Shown here one piece after another: positions 17,589-24,256 of a stretch of DNA of 39,569 nt; positions within the stretch are counted from its first letter, which is position 1; every line of letters starts with the position of its first letter. Source of the DNA: Lentimicrobiaceae bacterium (lineage in GTDB: Bacteria > Bacteroidota > Bacteroidia > Bacteroidales > F082); the NCBI GenBank assembly GCA_031262365.1, contig JAISHW010000059.1:1-39569 (forward strand), read 5' to 3'. Under the pieces are notes generated by a model that was given only the letters and a program-made list of their open reading frames with translations, was not told the origin of the DNA and did not search any database. The position numbers were made by a program, and so were the translations under genes.

Positions 17589-18005
17589 TTATTTCGGCGA
17601 AGTTGCTAAAATAACTTTATGTTTTGTTTGGGAAGTCTGGTTGATTTCATTGACCGCATCAATCACATTGACAATGTATTGAACCGGAACGGTTTTATCG
17701 ACTCGCAAAACAACTGTTGACTCGCTGTCTTTACCTATTCTCGACCGGATGGAGGTTGTCAGATCCGTTTCTGGAACGTGCGTTTCTTCAACAAAGTAAT
17801 TCAATTTATCATTGATGTAAACCGTTAGGCTTTGCTTAGCCATTGTTTTACTGTTGCTGGAAGGTAATAGCAATTTAACGGCATTTGGCGCAACTAAAGT
17901 AGATGTCAGCATGAAAAAGATCAATAACAGAAACACCAAATCAGCCATTGATGTCGAGCTGAATCCCATATCGCGTTTATTTCGTGCTTGAATAGCCATT
18001 TTCAA
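17589..18005 (-). CDS. exbD: ExbD/TolR biopolymer transport protein
   Basis: 138 aa. One N-terminal membrane segment, 'MADLVFLLLIFFMLTSTLV', contains the essential membrane aspartate (MAD), followed by a periplasmic domain ('TVYINDKLNYFVEE', 'VVLRVDKTVPVQYIVNVID'). With ExbB it forms the proton-driven motor for TonB. The first ATG (18005) and one two codons later are both possible. It lies between exbB (15 bp) and tonB (2-3 bp) in one transcript. Confidence 0.93.
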   Translation of the reverse strand: MKMAIQARNKRDMGFSSTSMADLVFLLLIFFMLTSTLVAPNAVKLLLPSSNSKTMAKQSLTVYINDKLNYFVEETHVPETDLTTSIRSRIGKDSESTVVLRVDKTVPVQYIVNVIDAVNEINQTSQTKHKVILATSPK

Positions 18006-18020
18006 CTGATTTTAAATAGT

Positions 18021-18734
18021 TTAACGCGCCGGTTCGTACAAAACATCCATAAATTCGGAAGCTTGTGCTTCTACTAAATAGATTACTTTTTCGACGCGCG
18101 AAACAAGAACATTATAAAAAATATAGGCTAAAATACCGACAATCAAGCCGCCTACCGTAGTAACCATCGCCTGATAAATTCCCGACGAAAGCAAGGCTAT
18201 ATCAATATTGTTTCCTGCCATCGACATGTCGTAAAAAGCGCGAATCATTCCGATTACCGTTCCTAAAAAGCCAAGCATTGGCGATGCTCCGGCAATGGTA
18301 GCCAAGCCCGCAACGCCTTTTTCAAGACGGCTTACTTCAAGTTTACCAACATTCTCTATTGCCGCATTGATATCGTTCAGTGGACGTCCGATACGCGAAA
18401 TTCCTTTTTCGATCATCCGTGCAATAGGCGTTTGGTTGCTGCGACACAGTGTTTGCGCCATTTCTAATTTTCCATCGACAATGTATTCGCGAATGTTGTT
18501 CATAAACGATTTATCGTATTTTGTTGCACGCGATATCACAATGTAACGGTTGACAAAAATATAAACCGCAATAATGGAAAAAATTGCCAAAACAACCATA
18601 ATCCAACCGCCTTTCATTGCCAGTTCGAGAACCGACAATTTAATTTCTGTTGCTTCTTCATTTACAACAAGCGTATTCGTTGTCAAATCGTTAGCCGCAT
18701 TTTGTACTTGCAAAAGTAGTCCAAACATAATCAA
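18021..18734 (-). CDS. exbB: ExbB/TolQ/MotA proton channel family protein
   Basis: 237 aa. Three membrane segments in the ExbB pattern: one at ~38-60 ('GGWIMVVLAIFSIIAVYIF') and two in the C-terminal half ('ASPMLGFLGTVIGMIRAF', 'VTTVGGLIVGILAYIFYN'), the latter with the conserved family sequence. It forms the inner-membrane pentamer that conducts protons for the TonB system. First gene of exbB-exbD-tonB-folC. The start may be 18734 or 18728. A TACTTTTA box (18747-18754, one mismatch) with TTG 18 bp upstream would give a very short leader. Confidence 0.93.
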   Translation of the reverse strand: MIMFGLLLQVQNAANDLTTNTLVVNEEATEIKLSVLELAMKGGWIMVVLAIFSIIAVYIFVNRYIVISRATKYDKSFMNNIREYIVDGKLEMAQTLCRSNQTPIARMIEKGISRIGRPLNDINAAIENVGKLEVSRLEKGVAGLATIAGASPMLGFLGTVIGMIRAFYDMSMAGNNIDIALLSSGIYQAMVTTVGGLIVGILAYIFYNVLVSRVEKVIYLVEAQASEFMDVLYEPAR

Positions 18735-19050
18735 TCTATTTTTTAATAAAAGTATGGTTTATGTTTTATCGGCAAATTGCTTGCCACTGTTATTTTTTAA
18801 CGTTGTGTTGTTGATATAACTTTAATTCGGGCTTTTTATTACACTTTTGGTTTTTAACAGGCTTTTTTATCCGAAAAAAATGCTTGATCGAAGCAATTTA
18901 AATTTGATTCACACCGAATCAACTATTTGATTTTCAAATCGTTCAATTTCAATTCAAAAATATTTTTATTTTTTTATTCTAAATACTTTTCTCATTCAAA
19001 CTTTGTTGTATATTTGCACACCCGTTCAAAACGGGATAACGTTCTTCAAA
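18735..19050. other. Intergenic region between exbB and tRNA-Val
   Basis: About 316 bp without a gene. It holds the divergent promoters for exbB (near 18747-18775, minus) and tRNA-Val (19009-19016, plus). Two small dyads, 18882-18896 (TGCTT/AAGCA) and 18904-18922 (TTGATTC/GAATCAA), lie in the middle. The rest is A/T-rich and shows no coding potential. Confidence 0.6.
19009..19035 (+). promoter_or_regulatory. tRNA-Val promoter and leader hairpin
   Basis: -7 box TATATTTG at 19009-19016. The expected start site (19021) is the first base of a perfect 6-bp hairpin, CCCGTT-CAA-AACGGG (19021-19035), so the precursor tRNA probably begins with it. Confidence 0.55.
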
Positions 19051-19125
19051 GGGAGCTTAGCTCAGCTGGTTCAGAGCACCTGCCTTACAAGCAGGGGGTC
19101 GATGGTTCGAATCCATCAGTTCCCA
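19051..19125 (+). tRNA. tRNA-Val (anticodon TAC)
   Basis: 75 nt. Acceptor GGGAGCT/AGTTCCC with one G-T wobble, D arm GCTC...GAGC, anticodon stem CCTGC/GCAGG enclosing CTTACAA (anticodon TAC), T arm GATGG-TTCGAAT-CCATC, discriminator A. The 3' CCA is not encoded (CAA follows). A terminator begins 10 bases downstream. Confidence 0.97.
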
Positions 19126-19134
19126 CAAAAAATC

Positions 19135-19168
19135 AAGCAGTTACAGTAAATGTAGCTGCTTTTTTTTT
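19135..19168 (+). terminator. Terminator after tRNA-Val
   Basis: Stem AAGCAGTTAC/GTAGCTGCTT (10 bp with one wobble) and a run of nine T. Confidence 0.85.
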
Positions 19169-19298
19169 AAACCTCTACAAATGTTTTATCAGAAAGCAAT
19201 ACCTTTCTCTACAACTTTTTTACGTTTATTTTGTTTCATAAATTATATCAATTATGTTTATTTTAGCATTTCATATCTAACAAAACACATTCAAACAA

Positions 19299-19829
19299 AT
19301 GAAAAACAAGAATTTTTTTTCAATAAACAGACTTGTTAAGAGTTCACTATTATTAACCATCTTATTTTATTTAACATTATTCGTAACTACCAAAGCGTTT
19401 TCTGAGAGTCCTTTGACAAAAGAATTATCCGTTTTTTCAGTCATGACAATCGAAACGACAGACTCTTTAGTCGTAAAAAAAATCGATATTATTGTCGAAA
19501 AAACAAAACACATTTCGATGATAGACGAAGGATTACTTAAATTTTTTGCCGAAAACCTTAACTTTACAGAAGAAGAAAAACAAAAAGACGGCAAACTCAT
19601 TGTAGATCTTCTTGTTTTAGAAGATGGAGAAATAACTGATATTGTAGTTGCTAAACATTATTCTGACGTTTCAGAACCTGAAATCATCAAATCAAAAGAA
19701 TTGGAAGAAAAGATGATTGAAACCATCAAAGATTTGCATATTTGGAAAACTCAAAAAAATCTGGAGAAAAAAATTCATATAGAATTGGATTTATTAATGA
19801 TTATCGAATTTGCCAAAAGCCACTCATAA
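19299..19829 (+). CDS. Secreted or anchored protein with a TonB_C-like domain
   Basis: 176 aa. An N-terminal hydrophobic segment (about residues 14-34, 'SSLLLTILFYLTLFVTTKA') is followed by a soluble part. The C-terminal ~75 residues ('GKLIVDLLVLEDGEITDIVV', then 'ELEEKMIETIKDLHIWKTQ') follow the pattern of the TonB C-terminal domain found in many Bacteroidota periplasmic proteins, but there is no Pro-rich spacer, so it is not a classical TonB. It probably sits in the periplasm, alone between two tRNA genes on a 1-kb stretch. Resemblance is by pattern only; function unknown. Confidence 0.75.
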   Translation: MKNKNFFSINRLVKSSLLLTILFYLTLFVTTKAFSESPLTKELSVFSVMTIETTDSLVVKKIDIIVEKTKHISMIDEGLLKFFAENLNFTEEEKQKDGKLIVDLLVLEDGEITDIVVAKHYSDVSEPEIIKSKELEEKMIETIKDLHIWKTQKNLEKKIHIELDLLMIIEFAKSHS

Positions 19830-19880
19830 CTACTTTCATAATCCATGACGCATTTAAAAAAGAAGTACTTAAAAAGTGTC

Positions 19881-19948
19881 TTGTCCTAAAATAGGTTTAC
19901 ACAAATAAAAAGTAAAAATGACTCAAAAGAGTAAATATTTCAGGACAA
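19881..19948. repeat. Short inverted-repeat element, possible MITE or IS-end remnant
   Basis: A 68-bp AT-rich stretch bounded by 12-bp inverted repeats, TTGTCCTAAAAT and ATTTCAGGACAA (one mismatch). It encodes nothing. The termini look like those of an insertion element, but no target duplication was recognised. Confidence 0.4.
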
Positions 19949-19960
19949 ACAGGCTATTCA

Positions 19961-19989
19961 ACAAAAAAAGCGACCCGAAAGTCGCTTTT
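19961..19989 (-). terminator. Terminator after tRNA-Lys
   Basis: Perfect 9-bp stem AAAAGCGAC/GTCGCTTTT around a 6-nt loop (19966-19989), with a T-run on the minus strand. Located 27 bp past the tRNA end. Confidence 0.85.
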
Positions 19990-20015
19990 GCTTGTGATTC
20001 TGCTGAAATCTTTTG

Positions 20016-20088
20016 TGATCCGCCTGAGGCTCGAACTCAGGACCCCATCCTTAAAAGGGATGTGCTCTACCTACTGAGCTAGCGAATC
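20016..20088 (-). tRNA. tRNA-Lys (anticodon TTT)
   Basis: 73 nt on the minus strand. Acceptor GATTCGC/GCGGATC, anticodon loop CTTTTAA between CATCC and GGATG (anticodon TTT), T loop TTCGAGC, discriminator A; CCA not encoded. Confidence 0.96.
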
Positions 20089-20107
20089 ATCTCATTGAAC
20101 GAGGGCG

Positions 20108-20137
20108 CAAAATTAATAAAATAATGAAATTACGCAA
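20108..20137 (-). promoter_or_regulatory. tRNA-Lys promoter
   Basis: Minus strand: TTG (20135-20137), 19-bp spacer, TAATTTTG (20108-20115). Full match to the Bacteroidota consensus; predicted 15-nt leader. Confidence 0.75.
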
Positions 20138-20156
20138 AAAAAAATACAAGAAAATT

Positions 20157-20771
20157 TTACCAAATTAATTCTCCTTTTCCTTCTCGTTGTATAATAATTT
20201 CATTTTCAGTGCAATTTACAATTGTACTTGCATTGTTGTCGCCATAACCACCATCGATAATGATGTCGACAATATCTTTAAAACGATCATTCATAAGTTC
20301 CGGATCGGTCATGTAATCGAGAATTTCGTCTTCATCGCGTACCGATGTCGTCATAATCGGATGTCCGAGTTCTTCTACAATTGTAAGGGCAATCGGATTG
20401 TCGGGAATTCGAATACCGATTGTTCGTTTTTTATTGTTAAAAATTTTTGGAATATTGTTGTTTGCTTCAAGAATAAAAGTGAAGGGACCCGGAAGATTTC
20501 GTTTCATCAATTTATACACATCGTTGCTGATAGGTTTTGTAAACTCAGATAGCATGCTAAGATTGTTGAAAATAAACGAAAAATTTGTATTTTCTTTTTT
20601 GTTTCCTTTTATTTGATTGATTCGTTCAACAGTTTTTGGTTGCCGAATACTTCCTGCCAAGCCGTACACTGTATCGGTCGGGAAAATAATTAATCCGCCA
20701 TTGTTCAAGGTGTCGACAATGGTTTTGATGTAACGTGGATTCGGATTTTCAGGATATATCTTTAAAAACAT
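20157..20771 (-). CDS. Sua5/YciO/YrdC-type threonylcarbamoyl-AMP synthase
   Basis: 204 aa when started at 20771 (the frame runs on to 20855 but that part overlaps the SRP RNA and is unlikely protein). A single YrdC domain: 'NNGGLIIFPTDTVYGLAGS', 'ERINQIKGNKKENTNFSFIF' in place of the usual KxR-x2-xKP motif, 'LPGPFTFILEA', 'IGIRIPDNPIA' and 'PIMTTSVR'. The family makes the threonylcarbamoyl-AMP used for t6A37 of ANN-decoding tRNAs. The 'KGNKKENTN' motif and the missing extra C-terminal domain fit the YciO/YrdC group, so its t6A role is probable rather than certain. Confidence 0.85.
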   Translation of the reverse strand: MFLKIYPENPNPRYIKTIVDTLNNGGLIIFPTDTVYGLAGSIRQPKTVERINQIKGNKKENTNFSFIFNNLSMLSEFTKPISNDVYKLMKRNLPGPFTFILEANNNIPKIFNNKKRTIGIRIPDNPIALTIVEELGHPIMTTSVRDEDEILDYMTDPELMNDRFKDIVDIIIDGGYGDNNASTIVNCTENEIIIQREGKGELIW

Positions 20772-20807
20772 AAACGTGTATTTTCTTGTTCGCAAAGAGA
20801 GAATGAA

Positions 20808-20918
20808 AGAAAAATAAAAAAAGGGTAAGCTGATTATATCGCACCGCTCAACCATCTACCCTTGCTGCCTTCCGACCCTGGGGGAATTCAATGGGAGCTG
20901 GTCGTATAAGACTTACCC
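20808..20918 (-). ncRNA. ffs: Signal recognition particle RNA (4.5S type) with terminator tract
   Basis: The mature RNA is about 96 nt (20918 to 20823). It contains the conserved SRP core GGTCGGAAGGCAGCAAGG (20860-20877, minus) that forms the Ffh-binding loop. The ends pair: GGGTAAG at the 5' end with CTTACCC at the 3' end. A T-tract (down to 20808) ends transcription. The downstream Sua5-type gene begins 50 bp later. Confidence 0.96.
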
Positions 20919-20922
20919 GATG

Positions 20923-20952
20923 CAAAAGTACATGATTTTGCTCAATAGGCAA
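20923..20952 (-). promoter_or_regulatory. SRP RNA promoter
   Basis: Minus strand: TTG (20950-20952), 19-bp spacer, TACTTTTG (20923-20930). The RNA begins four bases further on (fifth base), which calibrates start-site prediction for the other -7 boxes here. Confidence 0.8.
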
Positions 20953-20970
20953 GGTTTGTAAGATTTTTTT

Positions 20971-20999
20971 TTGTATTCGCTTCGATTTTACTATGTTTG
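20971..20999 (+). promoter_or_regulatory. Promoter of the DUF4199-GT2 operon
   Basis: TTG (20971-20973), 18-bp spacer, TATGTTTG (20992-20999). It is back-to-back with the SRP RNA promoter. Predicted leader ~12 nt. Confidence 0.55.
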
Positions 21000-21015
21000 C
21001 ATAGGCTAAAAAAAG

Positions 21016-21564
21016 ATGAACAGTCAAGAAAAACGATTTTCGAAAATAGAATATTGGAAAGCTGTGTTGATAACAGGCTTTTTCACAGGACTTTTATCGT
21101 TTTTAGCGTACTTTTCGATTAATGTATTTACGAATAGTTCGTTTTCGGTGCTTTATTTTATTGTTTATTTCTTTCCGTTTCTGACGATGTTGCTTACCGC
21201 AAGTAACTTTAAGAGATATTATGCAATAAATGGCATGATTTTTTTTGATACGTTTTTTTTGTCTTTGCTGATTGGCTTGCTGTCGGCATTTATTATGAGT
21301 CTGTTTATTTATCTTATTTATAATTTTTTAAATACAGAAGCGTTTACGCATCGAATGAACACATTGATTGCTTCAGTTTTGTCGGATCCTGATAATCAAA
21401 TAGAAGACGCTATTACGTTGCGCAACGTACTTCATAAAATGTATTCGCCATTCAAATTGGCATCATGGATGTTTGGCGCAAACTTGTTGCTCTCATTTTT
21501 GTATGCGTGCATTATTGCTATCTTTGTGAGAAAAAAAAAATCTTTTAATCTTAATTTCAAATAA
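21016..21564 (+). CDS. DUF4199 membrane protein (first copy)
   Basis: 182 aa with four predicted membrane helices and a basic C-terminus (RKKKS). The arrangement fits the DUF4199 family of Bacteroidota inner-membrane proteins, whose function is unknown. First gene of a three-gene cluster with a second DUF4199 (9 bp apart) and a polyisoprenyl-type glycosyltransferase, a grouping often seen in Bacteroidales, suggesting a role in cell-envelope glycolipid handling. The soluble loop between helices 3 and 4 ('NTLIASVLSDPDNQIEDAI') is acidic. Assigned by pattern and context. Confidence 0.82.
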   Translation: MNSQEKRFSKIEYWKAVLITGFFTGLLSFLAYFSINVFTNSSFSVLYFIVYFFPFLTMLLTASNFKRYYAINGMIFFDTFFLSLLIGLLSAFIMSLFIYLIYNFLNTEAFTHRMNTLIASVLSDPDNQIEDAITLRNVLHKMYSPFKLASWMFGANLLLSFLYACIIAIFVRKKKSFNLNFK

Positions 21565-21573
21565 TAATTTAAT

Positions 21574-22089
21574 ATGGAACGATTCGGAAATTCTTTAAAA
21601 TTTGGACTTATTGCTGGTGTTATTTTAATGACAATCAGTATTTTGACTTATGCTTTTAAGATAGATCAAAGCAATATGATGCTGTCTTTCTTAATGGCGA
21701 TAATCATGTATGGTGTACTTATCGCCTTTACAATTATTGTAATGTCAAAAGCACGAAGTGAATACGAAGATTATTCGTATGGTAAAGGTTTTTTAGTAGG
21801 ATTTGTGATGCTACTTGTTGCTTTTTATTTAAGCGCTATCTATTCATTCATTTTCGACTCGTATATCGATCCTGATTACACGATACAAACGTTGAATAAA
21901 ACAATTGAAACTCTGGAATCAAACGCCATGATCTCAGTAGAGATGATCGATCAGATTTACGAAGATATGGTGGAAAGCATAAAGCCTACAAATATTTTAG
22001 TTAAAAATTTATGGGTTTCACCTATCATATCGGCTGTTATGAGTGCAATCATAGCTTTGTTTATTCGTAAGAAGAAAGAAATAGAATAA
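21574..22089 (+). CDS. DUF4199 membrane protein (second copy)
   Basis: 171 aa, four predicted membrane helices, with 'EDYSYGKGFLVGFVMLLVAF' typical of DUF4199, a periplasmic/cytoplasmic helical loop of about 50 residues between helices 3 and 4, and a basic tail (RKKKEIE). It is a paralogue of the gene just upstream, sharing layout and tail but little residue identity. Its stop is one base before the GT2 start, so the two are translationally linked. Function unknown; probably assists the glycosyltransferase. Confidence 0.88.
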   Translation: MERFGNSLKFGLIAGVILMTISILTYAFKIDQSNMMLSFLMAIIMYGVLIAFTIIVMSKARSEYEDYSYGKGFLVGFVMLLVAFYLSAIYSFIFDSYIDPDYTIQTLNKTIETLESNAMISVEMIDQIYEDMVESIKPTNILVKNLWVSPIISAVMSAIIALFIRKKKEIE

Positions 22090-22090
22090 A

Positions 22091-23065
22091 ATGACATCGA
22101 ACATCGATTTATCGTTGATTATTCCGTTGTTTAACGAAGAAGAGTCATTACCTGAACTAGAGCAGTGGATACGCCGCGTTGTAGAAAAAGAAAATTTTTT
22201 GTACGAGATTTTATTCATCGACGATGGATCTACGGACACGTCGTGGCAAGTTATCAAAAATCTGACAGCGGTAAATTCAAATGTAAAAGGATTACGTTTC
22301 AGGCGTAATTACGGAAAATCAGCAGCTTTGAACGAAGGTTTTCGTCTGGCGCAAGGTCGTGTTGTGATTACGATGGATGCCGACTTGCAAGACAGTCCCG
22401 ACGAAATTCCGGAACTTTATAATATGATTGTAAACGAAAAACATGATCTTGTTTCGGGATGGAAAAAAAAGCGTTACGATCCACTTTCGAAAACAATTCC
22501 ATCGAAGTTTTTTAATTGGACAACACGAAAAATTTCAGGAATCAAGTTGCACGACTTCAATTGCGGACTTAAAGCTTATAGCACTGATGTCGTGAAAAAC
22601 ATCGAAGTGCATGGCGAAATGCATCGTTACATACCGTTGATTGCCAAATGGGAAGGTTTTGTGCGAATAGGAGAAAAAGAAGTGCAGCATCGCAAACGAA
22701 AATATGGCAAAACAAAATTCGGAATGAGTCGCCTGATGACAGGATTTCTCGATCTATTGTCGATCATGTTTAAATCGAAATTCGAAAAACGTCCAATGCA
22801 TCTCTTTGGTTCTTTAGGTTCGCTTTTATTTCTGATAGGATTTATTATTGCGGGATATTTGATTTATACGAAAATCTTCATGGAAGCCTATAAGATGACC
22901 GAACGTCCGCTATTTTACTTTGGTTTGTTGGCAATGATAATTGGTACACAGCTTTTTATGACCGGTTTTTTGTCGGATTTAATAACAGATGCGCGACATA
23001 ATAAACAAAAATACAGAATTTTTGAAAAGTTAAACATCGAGAATCACGATGACAAAAAAAGATGA
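22091..23065 (+). CDS. Glycosyltransferase family 2, DPM1/GtrB type, membrane-anchored
   Basis: 324 aa. N-terminal GT-A domain (1-~225) with 'SLIIPLFNEEESLPELEQW', 'FIDDGSTDTSW', the metal-binding 'MDADLQDSPDEIP', and 'DFNCGLKAY'; then two C-terminal membrane helices ('LFLIGFIIAGYLIY', 'FYFGLLAMIIGTQLFMTGF'). These features mark enzymes that move a sugar from a nucleotide donor onto a polyprenyl phosphate at the inner membrane. Third gene of the DUF4199 cluster. A strong bidirectional terminator follows at 23128-23163. Sugar specificity unknown. Confidence 0.93.
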   Translation: MTSNIDLSLIIPLFNEEESLPELEQWIRRVVEKENFLYEILFIDDGSTDTSWQVIKNLTAVNSNVKGLRFRRNYGKSAALNEGFRLAQGRVVITMDADLQDSPDEIPELYNMIVNEKHDLVSGWKKKRYDPLSKTIPSKFFNWTTRKISGIKLHDFNCGLKAYSTDVVKNIEVHGEMHRYIPLIAKWEGFVRIGEKEVQHRKRKYGKTKFGMSRLMTGFLDLLSIMFKSKFEKRPMHLFGSLGSLLFLIGFIIAGYLIYTKIFMEAYKMTERPLFYFGLLAMIIGTQLFMTGFLSDLITDARHNKQKYRIFEKLNIENHDDKKR

Positions 23066-23127
23066 AACTTCTTCATAAAAAAGAATTGCTATTGTAGTTT
23101 CGATGCGCATTTCGACATATTTCAAAT

Positions 23128-23163
23128 AAAAAAGGTTACGACTGAAAATTCGTAACCTTTTTT
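23128..23163. terminator. Bidirectional terminator between GT2 and the ExoX-C-like gene
   Basis: Perfect 14-bp stem AAAAAAGGTTACGA/TCGTAACCTTTTTT around an 8-nt loop, between two convergent genes; usable on both strands. Confidence 0.9.
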
Positions 23164-23213
23164 ATTGATTTTTAGGTATGTAAAACGTTTTTCAAGAGCT
23201 GATTACGCGATCT

Positions 23214-23591
23214 TTAAAAATCATCATCATCAAAATCGTCATACATATCTTCGTCTTCATCATAAGGATCTTCGTATGAATCGTCAGCCAAATCATCTTC
23301 ATCGTCCCACGAAAATTCTTCTTCGATTTTATCTTCATCCCAAGCACCAATTTCGCGCATTTCGTCGAACATCATATCTATTTCGTCGTCGCCCAATCGG
23401 TTAAATTCTTGCGATTGTTGTTCGTTTTCTATGATTTTCAGCTCTTTCATAACATCAGGAGCTACATAGAATTCGTCGATGTTTTCGAAACAAAAATCGA
23501 TATACTTTGGATCTTTTTGATACACTTCGGCAATGGTTAATCCTTCGTGTTTTCCAAAAGTAAAAACAGAATCAACATCATAGAATTTCAT
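23214..23591 (-). CDS. ExoX C-terminal-like domain protein with acidic tail
   Basis: 125 aa when started at 23591, immediately before 'KFYDVDSVFTFGKHEGLT'; the longer frame (23636) adds a basic 15-residue extension. The N-terminal ~50 residues ('FTFGKHEGLTIAEVYQKDPK', then 'YIDFCFENID') resemble the small domain found at the C-terminus of exodeoxyribonuclease X-like proteins. The last ~50 residues are an almost uninterrupted Asp/Glu tail. No nuclease domain is present. The acidic tail may mimic nucleic acid or bind a basic partner; that is speculation. Confidence 0.75.
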   Translation of the reverse strand: MKFYDVDSVFTFGKHEGLTIAEVYQKDPKYIDFCFENIDEFYVAPDVMKELKIIENEQQSQEFNRLGDDEIDMMFDEMREIGAWDEDKIEEEFSWDDEDDLADDSYEDPYDEDEDMYDDFDDDDF

Positions 23592-23661
23592 ACTATCTAA
23601 TTTTTTACGTTGTTTATTGTCTTTTGATGCCTGCAAAAATAATAAGTTATGAATATTAAAA

Positions 23662-24030
23662 CTATTTTTTAAAGATAAAATATACAGCTAATATAAGAAA
23701 CACAAAACCAATCAGATGATTCAATTTGAATGTTTCATTTCGAAATATTAATAGTGTAAAAATAGTAAAAACACTCAACGAAATCACTTCTTGAATCACT
23801 TTAAGTTCGACAAGCGAAAACGGACCACCGTTTCCGGAATAACCAATCCTGTTGGCAGGCACTTGAGCCATGTATTCAAACAGCGCGATAAACCAACTGA
23901 TAAAAATAATCGAAACCATACCAAGTGCCGAAAACCATTTCATTTCTGAAAATTTCAAATGACCATACCACGCGAAAGTCATAAAAATATTCGATAAAAT
24001 CAATAATCCAATTGTGTAAACAGCTTGCAT
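23662..24030 (-). CDS. DMT-superfamily DUF486 membrane protein
   Basis: 122 aa, four membrane helices. Matches DUF486 small DMT-like proteins: 'LLILSNIFMTFAWYGHLKF', 'FEYMAQVPANRIGY' and 'LSVFTIFTLLIF' with 'LNHLIGFVFLILAVYFIF'. The length equals half of a standard EamA transporter, so it probably works as a dimer. Substrate unknown. It follows divergently from thrS (226 bp away) and lies upstream of the ExoX-C-like gene on the same strand. Confidence 0.9.
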   Translation of the reverse strand: MQAVYTIGLLILSNIFMTFAWYGHLKFSEMKWFSALGMVSIIFISWFIALFEYMAQVPANRIGYSGNGGPFSLVELKVIQEVISLSVFTIFTLLIFRNETFKLNHLIGFVFLILAVYFIFKK

Positions 24031-24191
24031 CTTGTTAATTGTATTTTTTTTGATAAAAAAGCGTGCAAATATCTTTATTTTTTTCGATTACGAAGAATCT
24101 TTTTTTGACAACAAACTCAAATAAGAATCTTTTTCGACTAAATACTTTAAAAATCAAGCGTATAATTCGAAAATAAATAGCACCAAAATAG

Positions 24192-24222
24192 AATATTATT
24201 CCAGAATAATATTGTACTTTTG
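24192..24222 (+). promoter_or_regulatory. thrS promoter with overlapping perfect dyad
   Basis: -7 box TACTTTTG at 24215-24222, directly preceded by a perfect 10-bp inverted repeat, AATATTATTC-CA-GAATAATATT (24192-24213), filling the space where a -33 would be. The start site should be near 24227, 30 nt before the ATG. Confidence 0.5.
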
Positions 24223-24256
24223 CAGCCGATTTTTTTGAAACATTAATACGATTCGG

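Noticed and set aside
18927-19241. Open reading frame of 104 codons on the plus strand
   Set aside because: It runs straight through the tRNA-Val gene and its terminator; not a protein gene.
19830-20000. CRISPR-like repeats
   Set aside because: Only one inverted-repeat pair and one terminator; no direct repeats with spacers here or elsewhere in the window.
20772-20855. N-terminal extension of the Sua5-type gene
   Set aside because: It would be encoded inside the SRP RNA and its terminator tract.
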